Source: Nocardia brasiliensis (GTDB taxonomy: Bacteria > Actinomycetota > Actinomycetes > Mycobacteriales > Mycobacteriaceae). From it: DNA of 64,000 bases. The notes under the pieces were generated by a model. That model ran no database searches, was not told the DNA's origin, and saw nothing but the letters and a program-made list of their open reading frames with translations. Position numbers and translations under genes: made by a program. How positions within the stretch are numbered: the stretch's first letter is position 1; each line of letters opens with the position of its first letter. Of this stretch, positions 1 to 8,706 are shown in pieces. The stretch lies in NCBI RefSeq assembly GCF_011801125.1, contig NZ_CP046171.1, positions 372,001 to 436,000 on the forward strand. The letters run 5' to 3'.

Positions 1-1
1 G

Positions 2-106
2 CGTGCCCACGTCATCACCCGCCCGGTGGTGATCACCTGGATGCGCCGGGTGTTCGGCGCGTCGTTCATCGCGCTGGCGGGGCGTCTCGCGGTGCAGAAC
101 CAGTAA
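2..106 (+). CDS. LysE/RhtB-family exporter, C-terminal fragment
   Basis: Only the last 34 codons are inside the window; the gene starts upstream of base 1 and ends with TAA at 104-106. The visible tail has a hydrophobic stretch, then WMRRVFGASFIALAGRLAV. This matches the closing segment of LysE/RhtB amino-acid exporters, in which an arginine-containing loop leads into a last glycine-rich membrane helix. Its stop directly abuts the stop of the convergent gene on the other strand. The family exports small amino acids or their analogues across the inner membrane. With so little sequence the substrate cannot be named and the family call itself is tentative. Confidence 0.5.
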   Translation, partial: RAHVITRPVVITWMRRVFGASFIALAGRLAVQNQ

Positions 107-751
107 TCAGAGTTCCACGCGCGACCAGGGCAGGGTCTGCAACCGGTCCCGATTGCCGGTGGCCCAGTCCCAGATCAGGGCGGAGACGGTGGCGGCGTCG
201 AGCACCGTGGTGCCGAAGTGCTTCTCGGGCGAGCCGTCTCGATATTCGAGGGTGAACGCGCCGGTCTTCTCTCGGTAGGTCTGCATGTAGACCTGGTCGT
301 CGCGCTCCACCACCAGGTAGGGGTTCGGCGGTGCCAGCTCGGAAACCCATTGGTCGGCCAGGGGTTTCGTCAAATAGGGGAATTCGCCCGCGCCGCCGTG
401 GGTGACCGTGGCAGGCACGTGCCCGGCCGGGTCGATCAGCCACGCCAGCTGCGGGTCGTAGACCGCGTAGTCGAGCGGGGTCGCGACCGAGAAGAGCAAC
501 TGCCGCACGAAGCCGATCGCGTCGTAGGGGCAGCTGACCTGCAGAGCCGCGCCGGTCGCGGCGCCGCCCACCGGGGCGTTGCTGAGGAAGTTGTCGTCGG
601 CGGGCAGCTCGTCGTTGCGTTTGTTCAGCTCGGTCGCGATCTGCGCGACCACCTCCGACTCGTGCACCCCCTGCTGGGTGCTCAGGTAAGCGTCGACCTC
701 GGGGATCGATGACGCGACACCGGACGGCAACAAGACGTGGTCATAGCTCAC
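107..751 (-). CDS. conserved hypothetical protein, 214 aa
   Basis: A soluble acidic protein with no signal peptide or membrane helix. The C-terminal half has a recognisable block, VYMQTYREKTGAFTLEYRDG at about residues 153-172, followed by a histidine-phenylalanine pair and a closing tryptophan-rich helix (IWDWATGN). I have seen this kind of block in actinobacterial proteins of unknown function that resemble immunity or SMI1-like proteins, but no catalytic motif is visible and I assign no function. The start is an ATG at 751. The gene is convergent with the LysE fragment. A short cysteine-rich gene on the same strand lies 21 bases upstream, so the two may be co-transcribed. Confidence 0.75.
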   Translation of the reverse strand: MSYDHVLLPSGVASSIPEVDAYLSTQQGVHESEVVAQIATELNKRNDELPADDNFLSNAPVGGAATGAALQVSCPYDAIGFVRQLLFSVATPLDYAVYDPQLAWLIDPAGHVPATVTHGGAGEFPYLTKPLADQWVSELAPPNPYLVVERDDQVYMQTYREKTGAFTLEYRDGSPEKHFGTTVLDAATVSALIWDWATGNRDRLQTLPWSRVEL

Positions 752-772
752 CCGAATAGGGTACGGGTCTGG

Positions 773-979
773 TCAGGCCCGGCGACGGGCTACGTCGGGC
801 TCCGCGCAGGGGCACCCGCCCGCCACGTCGCCGCAATCGACGACGAAGGTGTGCCGGGCGTAGTCGAGATCGACGCAGCCGTCCTTGGTGCATTCGGTGC
901 GCCGGGTGGCATGGACGACCAGGGTGCCGTGACAGTGGTCGATCGCGGATTCGCAGCATGAACAGTCCAGCTCGCGCAT
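773..979 (-). CDS. small cysteine-rich protein, 68 aa
   Basis: Nine cysteines in 68 residues (positions 6, 8, 9, 16, 30, 35, 49, 56 and 58) together with several histidines suggest zinc or another metal ion held by a compact fold. There is no signal peptide, so a cytoplasmic metal-binding protein is more likely than a secreted disulfide-rich peptide. It is transcribed in the same direction as the downstream hypothetical gene. I do not recognise a named family with certainty; small Cys-rich proteins of this length occur in Nocardia and mycobacteria. The dense and regularly placed cysteines argue against a chance reading frame. Confidence 0.6.
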   Translation of the reverse strand: MRELDCSCCESAIDHCHGTLVVHATRRTECTKDGCVDLDYARHTFVVDCGDVAGGCPCAEPDVARRRA

Positions 980-1151
980 GATTACCTCGCAGCGGGGACG
1001 AAGGGCTGAGATCGGTCCGTCATTTCGTGTGTAGCACTCCTGCGGGTCGGGCCGGGGGAGGCCGGCGCCGTGTGTCGCGTGGTGGCCTCGGTGCGGCGAC
1101 TCTCGGGAAACTCCACGTCCATGCCGTGCTCAGGTGTGGTGAACTTGCTGC

Positions 1152-4100
1152 ATGGGCATCAAGGTGTCGCTCGAACACCGGACCGTCTACACCTTCGACC
1201 GGCTGGTCGAGGTGCATCCGCACGTCGTGCGCCTGCGTCCGGCTCCGCACTCCCGCACCAAGGTCGAAGCCTACTCGATGCGGGTGACCCCGGCCGCGCA
1301 TTTCTGTAATTGGCAGCAGGACGCCTTCGGCAATTTCCTTGCGCGGCTGGTCTTTCCGGAGCCCGCCCGGGAACTGTCGGTGACCGTCGGGCTGATCGCG
1401 GACCTCGAGGCGATCAACCCGTTCGACTTCTTCATCGAGGAGTACGCCGAGCATTTCCCGTTCCGCTACGGCGCGGATCTGCTCGCCGACCTGGAGCCGT
1501 ATCTGCGGCCGGTGGACGAGGCGGGGCCGGGCTCTGGCCCCGGTGCCGGGGTGCGCGACTGGGTGCGGGCGCACGCCGGCACCGCGCGGCCGCGCACCAT
1601 CGACTTCTTGGTCACCGTCAACCAGGCCTTACGGCACGACGTCGGCTACACCGTGCGGATGGAGCCGGGCGTGCAGACCCCCGATCACACGCTGCGGGCC
1701 GCGCTCGGCTCGTGTCGCGATTCGGCCTGGCTGCTGGTCTCGATCCTGCGCGAGCTGGGGCTCGCCGCGCGGTTCGTGTCCGGCTATCTGGTGCAGCTCG
1801 CCCAGGACGTGCCGTCGCTGGACGGACCGTCGGGCCCGCAGGCCGACTTCACCGACTTGCACGCCTGGACCGAGGTGTATCTGCCCGGTGCCGGCTGGGT
1901 CGGGCTCGACCCGACCTCCGGCCTGTTCGCGGGGGAGGGACACATCCCGCTCGCCGCGACGCCGCACCCGGTCTCCTCCGCACCCATCACCGGGGCGACC
2001 GGGCCGACCGGCGCCACCATGGACTTCAGCAACACCGTCCGGCGCATCCACGAGGATCCGCGGGTCACGTTGCCCTACACCGCATCCCAGTGGGCGCGGA
2101 TCGCGGCCTCCGGTGCCGCGCTGGACGCGCGGATGGCCGCCGACGACGTGGGGCTGACCGTCGGCGGCGAACCCACCTTCGTCTCCATCGACGACCAGAC
2201 CGCGCCCGAATGGACCACCGAGGCCGACGGCGCGCACAAGCGCGAGCGCGCGGTGGATCTCGCCGAGCGACTGCGGCGGATCTACGCGCCGACCGGACTC
2301 ACCCAGTACCGGCAGGGCAAGTGGTACCCGGGAGAACCGTTGCCGCGCTGGGAGATCGCGGTGGCGTGGCGCGCGGACGGGACACCGCTGTGGACCCGCC
2401 ACGACCTGCTAGCCGACCCGTGGACGCCCCTGTCCACCGCCTGGCCGCAGCCGGACCCACCGGCCCCCGGCGGCGCCCCGGCCTCCGGGACAGGCGCCGT
2501 CGCCTTGGCGAACGACGCTGTGACCGACCATGTTTCGGAGAACGGCGCGAGCCGGGCGACGGTCGGTGTGGCGGGGCGAGCCGACGTAGCCGCGTCGTCG
2601 GTCGAGCCTGGCACGGACGTTACCTCCGGTGCTCAGGTGTCGGAGGTGCAGCCTGCCAACGCGCAGGCCGGATTGCGTGCGCGTGCGCACGGGCCTGCGC
2701 CCGCCGACGCTGCGCGTGCGCTCGTCGCGCACATCGCGGCCGGTCTTGGGTTGCCGGAGACTCAGGTGCGGCCCGCGTACGAGGATCCGCTGCTGCGGCT
2801 CGCCAAGAAAATGCGTGCGCCGCAAGGGGTTCCGGCGGACGAGCAGGAGGATATCGACCCCGGCGCGGACTCGCCGCAGGCCAGGGCGCAACTGCTGGCG
2901 CGGCTCGACGCCGAGGTCACCGAGCCCGCCGCGTACGTGCTGTCGCTGTATCGCCGCGCGGACGGCGCGGGCTGGGCAAGTGCCGACTGGCGGTTGCGCC
3001 GCGGCGTGCGCGCGGACCAGCCCGCCGGTCGAATCGTGTTGACGGAAGGCGATTCTCCGGCCGGTCTGCGCCTGCCACTGGACGCGGTGTCCTGGCATCC
3101 GCCGCACCCGCGACCCGACGCCGATCCGCTGTTCGTCGGTCCGCGTGCGCCTGCGCCGCCCGAGCCGCCCGCGCAGGTGCGGTCCGCCGACTGGGAACCG
3201 ACCACCGCGCTGGTCGGCGAGGTGCGCGACGGACGGCTGCACGTATTCCTGCCGCCCACCGAACAATTCGACGATTTCGTCGACCTGATCCGGCGGGTCG
3301 AAACCGCGGTGACCGAGCTCGACCGCCCGGTGGTGCTCGAGGGATACCCGCCGCCCACCGACTCCCGGCTGCGGACCTTCTCGGTGACACCCGATCCGGG
3401 CGTGATCGAGGTCAACGTGCAGCCGACGGTCTCGTTCGCCGAACAGTCCGAGCTGTTGTCGACGCTGTACGAGCAAGCGCGCCTGGCCCGGCTGAGCACC
3501 GAGTCGTTCGACGTGGACGGCACGCACGGCGGCACCGGCGGCGGTAACCACATCACGCTGGGCGGCACGACGCCCGCGCGCTCGCCGCTGCTGCGCAGGC
3601 CGGATCTGCTGGTGTCGATGCTCACCTATTGGCAGCGGCATCCCGCGCTGTCGTATCTGTTCGCCGGGCGGTTCGTCGGGCCGACCTCGCAGGCGCCCCG
3701 GGTGGACGAAGGCCGTGCGGAGGCGCTGTACGAGCTGGAGATCGCGTTCGCCGAGATCGCGCGGCTCACCCCGCCCGGCGCGCGATTCCACGCGCCGTGG
3801 CACGTCGATCGCGCGCTGCGACACCTGCTCACCGATCTCACCGGCAACACCCACCGCGCCGAGTTCTGCATCGACAAGCTCTACAGTCCCGAAACGGCAA
3901 GGGGCAGGCTGGGTTTGGTGGAGCTGCGCGGCTTCGAGATGCCGCCGCACTATCAGATGGCGATGGTGCAGTCGCTGCTGGTGCGCGGGCTGGTCGCCCG
4001 CTTCTGGTCCGAGCCGTTGCGCGCCCCGCTCATTCGGCACGGCGCGAATCTGCACGGCCGGTATCTGCTGCCGCATTTCGTGCTCGCCGATATCGCCGAG

Positions 4101-4763
4101 GTCGCCGCCGACCTGCGGGCGTACGGCATCGATTTCGACCTCAGCTGGCTGGATCCGTTCGCCGAGTTCCGTTTCCCGCGAATCGGCACGGTCGTGCTCG
4201 GCGATATCGAACTGGAACTGCGCGGCGCCATCGAGCCGTGGCACACCCTCGGCGAGCAGACCACGGCCGCGGGCACCGCGCGCTATGTCGACTCGTCGGT
4301 GGAGCGGCTGCAGGTGCGGGTGGTCGGCGCCGATCGCGGCCGCTTCGTGGTGACCTGCAACGGCATGCCGCTGCCGCTGCTGGCCACCGAGAAGGCCGGT
4401 GTGCAGGTGGCGGGGGTGCGGTATCGGGCATGGCAGCCGCCGAACGCGCTGCATCCCTCGCTCACCGTCGACGTGCCGCTGGTTTTCGACCTCATCGATG
4501 CCGAGACCGGGTTGTCGCATGGCGGCTGCACCTACCACGTGGCGCACCCCGGCGGCATGGCCTACGACGAGCCCCCGGTGAACGCGGTGGCCGCGCAATC
4601 GCGCCGCAATCGGCGCTTCGAGGCGGCCGGGCACACCACCGCACGCGTGGACCCCGGGGAACTACGTGCGAAAATGGCAGCACAGACCATGGACAGCGGC
4701 GTGGCGGGCCTGCTCGACCTGCGCCGTGCGCGGACCGTCTGGGGCTTGGTCGGCGACCGGTAG
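1152..4763 (+). CDS. transglutaminase-like / DUF2126 protein, 1203 aa
   Basis: Residues 1-90 form the beta-rich N-terminal domain typical of bacterial transglutaminase-like proteins. The papain-like core follows with an intact triad: Cys188 in GSCRDSAW, His237 in DLHAWTEV and Asp253 in GLDPTSG. From about residue 290 to the end is a DUF2126-type region that begins DDVGLTVGGEPTFVSIDD. A low-complexity Ala/Ser/Thr/Val-rich insert occupies about residues 427-517. In known family members this enzyme class cleaves or forms amide bonds, and it is nearly always encoded beside the ATP-grasp/alpha-E protein that follows here 32 bases downstream. No signal peptide is seen, so it is cytoplasmic. Substrate unknown. 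The ATG at 1152 is preceded by a weak ribosome site. Confidence 0.9.
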   Translation: MGIKVSLEHRTVYTFDRLVEVHPHVVRLRPAPHSRTKVEAYSMRVTPAAHFCNWQQDAFGNFLARLVFPEPARELSVTVGLIADLEAINPFDFFIEEYAEHFPFRYGADLLADLEPYLRPVDEAGPGSGPGAGVRDWVRAHAGTARPRTIDFLVTVNQALRHDVGYTVRMEPGVQTPDHTLRAALGSCRDSAWLLVSILRELGLAARFVSGYLVQLAQDVPSLDGPSGPQADFTDLHAWTEVYLPGAGWVGLDPTSGLFAGEGHIPLAATPHPVSSAPITGATGPTGATMDFSNTVRRIHEDPRVTLPYTASQWARIAASGAALDARMAADDVGLTVGGEPTFVSIDDQTAPEWTTEADGAHKRERAVDLAERLRRIYAPTGLTQYRQGKWYPGEPLPRWEIAVAWRADGTPLWTRHDLLADPWTPLSTAWPQPDPPAPGGAPASGTGAVALANDAVTDHVSENGASRATVGVAGRADVAASSVEPGTDVTSGAQVSEVQPANAQAGLRARAHGPAPADAARALVAHIAAGLGLPETQVRPAYEDPLLRLAKKMRAPQGVPADEQEDIDPGADSPQARAQLLARLDAEVTEPAAYVLSLYRRADGAGWASADWRLRRGVRADQPAGRIVLTEGDSPAGLRLPLDAVSWHPPHPRPDADPLFVGPRAPAPPEPPAQVRSADWEPTTALVGEVRDGRLHVFLPPTEQFDDFVDLIRRVETAVTELDRPVVLEGYPPPTDSRLRTFSVTPDPGVIEVNVQPTVSFAEQSELLSTLYEQARLARLSTESFDVDGTHGGTGGGNHITLGGTTPARSPLLRRPDLLVSMLTYWQRHPALSYLFAGRFVGPTSQAPRVDEGRAEALYELEIAFAEIARLTPPGARFHAPWHVDRALRHLLTDLTGNTHRAEFCIDKLYSPETARGRLGLVELRGFEMPPHYQMAMVQSLLVRGLVARFWSEPLRAPLIRHGANLHGRYLLPHFVLADIAEVAADLRAYGIDFDLSWLDPFAEFRFPRIGTVVLGDIELELRGAIEPWHTLGEQTTAAGTARYVDSSVERLQVRVVGADRGRFVVTCNGMPLPLLATEKAGVQVAGVRYRAWQPPNALHPSLTVDVPLVFDLIDAETGLSHGGCTYHVAHPGGMAYDEPPVNAVAAQSRRNRRFEAAGHTTARVDPGELRAKMAAQTMDSGVAGLLDLRRARTVWGLVGDR

Positions 4764-4795
4764 GCACGTCTGGCAGGGGAAGCGAGGTCGGCGCG

Positions 4796-7768
4796 GTGAC
4801 AATGCGCGAAGCCGAATCGTCGTCGCGGGACGGGCGGCGGGCGAGCAGCGTCGCGCCCGGCGTGCGCGAGCAGGTGGCCGAGCAATTCGAGCGCTACCGC
4901 ACCGGCGGCGGGCAGATCGCGCCGTACGACGAATGCGGCAGACCCACCGAGGGCTATTACGACGAGCTGGTCGACGGTGGCGGCCGGGTGCGCCGCATGT
5001 GGTCGGAGCTGTCCGCGGACTTCGTCGAGCTCGGTACCACCGGCCTCGGCAGGCTGGACAGCCGGGTGCGCAGGCTGATCGAGGACGACGGCATCACCTA
5101 CACCGAGGTCACCGGTTCGGGCGAGCAGGCGGTGACCACGCCGTGGCGATTGGATCCGATCCCGCTGCTCGTCTCCGCCGAGGACTGGTCCCGGCTCGAA
5201 GCGGGCCTGGTGCAGCGCTCGCGGCTGCTCGACGAGGTGCTCACCGACGTCTACGGCCCGCGCCGGATGCTCACCAACGGCCTGCTGCCGCCCGAGGTGG
5301 TCTTCGGCTACGGCGGTTATGTCCGTGCCGCCCATGGCATCACGGTGCCGGGACGGCATCAGCTGTTCCTGCACGCCTGCGACATCAGCCGGTGGAGCGA
5401 CGGCCGGTTCCGGGTCACCGCCGATTGGGCGCAGGCGCCCTCCGGCGCGGGCTATGCGCTCGCCGATCGCCGCGTGGTGTCGACGGCGATCCCGGAGGCC
5501 TTCGAGCATTCCAATCCCCGACCGCTCACCCCGTTCGCCAGGGCGATGCGACTGATGCTGATCGAATCCGCGCCGGAGGGCGAGGCCGACGACCCCGTGG
5601 TCGTCGTGCTGAGTCCCGGTGTGCATTCCGAAACCGCTTACGACCAAGCCAATCTCGCGTCCATGCTGGGCTTTCCACTGGTGGAGAGCGCGGATCTGGT
5701 GGTGCGCGACGGTGCGCTGTGGATGCGCTCGCTCGGCACATTGCGCCGGGTCGACGTGGTGCTGCGGCGCGTGGACGCCGAGTTCTCCGATCCGCTCGAC
5801 CTGCGCCCGGACTCGCGGCTGGGCGTGGTGGGCTTGGTCGAGGTATTGCGCAGGGGCGCGGTGACCGTGGTGAACACCCTGGGCAGCGGTCTGCTGGAGA
5901 ACCCGGCGCTGACCGGCTTCCTGCCGCGGCTGTCCAGGGCGCTGCTCGGGGAGGATCTGCTGCTGGAGAGCGCGCCGAGCTACTGGGGCGGCGACGACAA
6001 GGAACGCGCCCATCTGACGAACAACTTGCACCGCTTGATCATTCGCTCCGCCGAGGACGGCTCGACGATCATCGGGCCCGCGCTGTCGATCCGGCAGCGC
6101 GCCGACCTGCGCGCGCGGATCGAGGCCACCGGCTGGCAGTGGGTCGGTCAAGAGCCCGCGCAGTTCTCGGTCGCGCCCGCGGTGGAGGGCTACGGCGGAC
6201 TGACCCCCGCGCCGGTCGGCATGCGGTTGTTCTCGATGGCCCACCGCGGCGGTTACACGGCGATGGCGGGTGGCCTCGGCCAGCTGCATCAGCGCACTGT
6301 GCCCGATCGCGTGGTGATCAAGGTTGCCGCGAAGGACATCTGGGTGCGGGCCGCGCAGGCGCCGGTGCCCGCGGTCGGCACCGAGGCCCCGCACGAGGAG
6401 CGGGTCGCGCGGCGGCTGCCGATCGTGGCGGCGATCAGCTCGCCGCGCGTGCTCAACGACCTGTTCTGGATGGGGCGTTACAGCGAGCGCGCCGAGTCCG
6501 CGGCACGGCTGCTGATGGCCACGCACGAGCGCTACCAGGACTTCCGCTACCGACCCTGGTTGGAGGGTGCGGAGGCGGTGCCGGTCCTGATGGCCGCGCT
6601 GGCGCGGGCGACGGCGACCGTCGCGCCTGCAGCGGTGTTGTCCGGCCCGGCACCGGACGACGACCCGCAGCAGGCGCCCGACTCCGATACGGACGCCGAA
6701 CACGGTGTTACGCAATCGAGTTCGGTGGGTAGCCAGAGTCAGACCATGCGCGCCCAGCCGGGAGCGATGGCGGCCGCGCAGCGCGGCTCCGGGCAGTCGC
6801 AGTCCCACGGTGCGCCCGACGCCACGGATCACGTTGCTTCCCAAGCGGATTCCGATAAGCTCAGCGGCGCGACGGAGGTGCGCACGGCGCGGGCGGCGGC
6901 CGAGGCGGGGGCTTCGGACTCCGGGGACCCGGTCGGCATGCCGGTGCGGCATGCCGTGGCAGGCGCGTCGCGGGAGGGACACGACTACCTGGTGGCGTTG
7001 ACCATCGACCGAGAACTGCCCGGCTCGTTGGCCTTTGCCGTCGACCGCTATGCGAACGCCGCGCGGGCCGTGCGCGACCAGCTCTCCAACGATACCTGGA
7101 TGATCCTCAGTGCGGTGGACCGGGCGATGGCCGAGTACCGCGCCTTCGGCGAGGACCGCGAATCCGCGCTGTCGGCGGTGCATTCGCTCACGCTGGCCGG
7201 GCTGCTCTCGCTGTCCGGGATCGGCGCCGAGTCGCTGGTGCGCGACTCCGGTTGGTACGTCATGGATATCGGCAAACGGATCGAGCGCGGACTCGCGCTG
7301 ACCGCGTTGATGTCGGCGGCGCTGACCGGGACCTATCCGGAGGAGGCCGAGCGGGTGGTCACCGAGTCGGTGCTGCGCGCCGCCGAATCGCAGGTGAGTT
7401 ACCGACGGCGGCACCGTGATTCGGTCCGCATCGCGGCCGTCGCCGGGCTGCTGCTCTTCGACACCAGCAATCCGCGGTCGCTGGCCTATCAGCTGGACCG
7501 GCTCGACGCGGACCTGCGGTCGCTGCCCGGCGCCTCGGGATCGTCGCGGCCGCAGCGGCTGCTCGCCGACGCACAGCGCATGCTGCGCCGGGTCGATCCG
7601 GACGATCTGGAGGTCACCGACGACGAGGGCAGGCGCACCGAGCTTGCCGAACTGCTCGACGGCGTGCATCTGCGCCTGCGCAAGCTGGCCGAATCATTCG
7701 AAACCGCGAAGCTGTCGCTGCCCGTCGGCTTCCAGCCGCTGTGGGGTAGCACGCGGGTGGTCGGATGA
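4796..7768 (+). CDS. circularly permuted ATP-grasp fused to alpha-E domain, 990 aa
   Basis: Residues 1-530 match the circularly permuted ATP-grasp family (DUF404/DUF407), recognisable by YDELVDGGGRVRRMW near the start, the VYGPRRML segment and the YWGGDDKERAHL segment. The alpha-E domain (DUF403) begins at about residue 540 with VLNDLFWMGRYSERAE and resumes at about 728 after a 110-residue low-complexity Gln/Ser/Asp insert. ATP-grasp enzymes join a carboxylate to an amine through an acyl-phosphate; alpha-E is a helical partner found with this enzyme. In many genomes the two are separate genes, whereas here they are fused. I chose GTG 4796 because GAGG sits eight bases upstream; ATG 4802 is the alternative. 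The stop overlaps the next start (ATGA). Confidence 0.9.
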   Translation: MTMREAESSSRDGRRASSVAPGVREQVAEQFERYRTGGGQIAPYDECGRPTEGYYDELVDGGGRVRRMWSELSADFVELGTTGLGRLDSRVRRLIEDDGITYTEVTGSGEQAVTTPWRLDPIPLLVSAEDWSRLEAGLVQRSRLLDEVLTDVYGPRRMLTNGLLPPEVVFGYGGYVRAAHGITVPGRHQLFLHACDISRWSDGRFRVTADWAQAPSGAGYALADRRVVSTAIPEAFEHSNPRPLTPFARAMRLMLIESAPEGEADDPVVVVLSPGVHSETAYDQANLASMLGFPLVESADLVVRDGALWMRSLGTLRRVDVVLRRVDAEFSDPLDLRPDSRLGVVGLVEVLRRGAVTVVNTLGSGLLENPALTGFLPRLSRALLGEDLLLESAPSYWGGDDKERAHLTNNLHRLIIRSAEDGSTIIGPALSIRQRADLRARIEATGWQWVGQEPAQFSVAPAVEGYGGLTPAPVGMRLFSMAHRGGYTAMAGGLGQLHQRTVPDRVVIKVAAKDIWVRAAQAPVPAVGTEAPHEERVARRLPIVAAISSPRVLNDLFWMGRYSERAESAARLLMATHERYQDFRYRPWLEGAEAVPVLMAALARATATVAPAAVLSGPAPDDDPQQAPDSDTDAEHGVTQSSSVGSQSQTMRAQPGAMAAAQRGSGQSQSHGAPDATDHVASQADSDKLSGATEVRTARAAAEAGASDSGDPVGMPVRHAVAGASREGHDYLVALTIDRELPGSLAFAVDRYANAARAVRDQLSNDTWMILSAVDRAMAEYRAFGEDRESALSAVHSLTLAGLLSLSGIGAESLVRDSGWYVMDIGKRIERGLALTALMSAALTGTYPEEAERVVTESVLRAAESQVSYRRRHRDSVRIAAVAGLLLFDTSNPRSLAYQLDRLDADLRSLPGASGSSRPQRLLADAQRMLRRVDPDDLEVTDDEGRRTELAELLDGVHLRLRKLAESFETAKLSLPVGFQPLWGSTRVVG

Positions 7769-8700
7769 GCGAACGCACGCTCGACCCGGCCGAGCGCAAC
7801 GGTGCGGCCCGCCGGTATCGCGTCGCCCATCGCACCACCTACCGCTACTCCGACGAGGTCACCAGTTCCTACGGCCGCGCCTATCTGACGCCGCGGGAAT
7901 TCCCTGGGCAACGGCTGCTTTCGCACGAGGTGTCGATCGATCCGGTGCCCTCGGACCAGTCCATCGGCTCGGACGTGTACGGCAACACCACGTCGTATTT
8001 CCATGTCACGGCCGAACATCGGACTCTGGTGGTGACCGGCGAATCGCTGGTCGAGGTCGACCCGCCGGGCGACACCGCGGCGGGCACGGCGAGCATGCCG
8101 TGGGAAAGCGCGCGGCCGACCGCGGCGACGGGACCGCTGGCCGTGGAGTTCACCCTCGACCTGCGGCCGCCCGAGATCACCCCGGAGGTCACGGCGTACG
8201 CGGCCGAATCGCTGACCCCCGGTCGCCCGCTGCTCGCGGCGGTGGCCGAGTTGAACAGCCGCATTCACGCGGACTTCGCGTACAAGTCGGGTTCGACCAC
8301 GGTCTCCACCAAGGTCGCCGACGTGTTCGCGGCCCGAACGGGCGTCTGCCAGGACTTCGCCCGTGTAGGTGTGGCCTGTCTGCGCTCGCACGGCTTGGCC
8401 GCCCGCTACGTCTCGGGCTACCTGGCCACCGACCCGCCGCCCGGCAAGGAGCGCATGGTCGGCGCCGACGCCACCCACGCCTGGGCCGCCGTGTGGGTGC
8501 CGAGCGCCGACGCCCACGATCGAACCGGTCGGTGGATCGACTTCGACCCGACCAACGACCAATTCGGGGACGAACGCTATGTCACGGTGGCTTGGGGGCG
8601 CGATTACGCCGATGTGCCGCCGCTGCGTGGCATCATTTATACCGACGCCAAAGAGAGCACAATTACCGTCTCGGTCGACGTCTCTCCGGTGGAGGTGTGA
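7765..8700 (+). CDS. transglutaminase-family protein, 311 aa
   Basis: A shorter second transglutaminase-like enzyme. The N-terminal domain begins with YRVAHRTTYRYSDEV, the classic opening of the bacterial transglutaminase N-domain. The papain-like core has Cys195 in TGVCQDFARV, His238 in ATHAWAAV and Asp261 in IDFDPTND, so all three catalytic residues are present. It is translationally coupled to the ATP-grasp/alpha-E gene by a four-base overlap. In related loci this protein and the larger transglutaminase are both kept, which suggests two different steps, such as making and removing a peptide tag, but that is inference. No export signal is visible. Confidence 0.9.
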   Translation: MSERTLDPAERNGAARRYRVAHRTTYRYSDEVTSSYGRAYLTPREFPGQRLLSHEVSIDPVPSDQSIGSDVYGNTTSYFHVTAEHRTLVVTGESLVEVDPPGDTAAGTASMPWESARPTAATGPLAVEFTLDLRPPEITPEVTAYAAESLTPGRPLLAAVAELNSRIHADFAYKSGSTTVSTKVADVFAARTGVCQDFARVGVACLRSHGLAARYVSGYLATDPPPGKERMVGADATHAWAAVWVPSADAHDRTGRWIDFDPTNDQFGDERYVTVAWGRDYADVPPLRGIIYTDAKESTITVSVDVSPVEV

Positions 8701-8706
8701 GCCAGC

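Noticed and set aside
2409..4634. A 741-codon minus-strand frame opposite the large transglutaminase gene
   Set aside because: Its composition is arginine- and histidine-rich and it lacks any domain, whereas the overlapping plus-strand gene has an intact catalytic triad.
4562..7669. A 1035-codon open frame on the minus strand opposite the ATP-grasp/alpha-E gene
   Set aside because: It is a shadow of strong third-position GC bias on the other strand; it is His/Arg/Pro-rich with no recognisable domain, while the plus-strand frame has complete conserved motifs.
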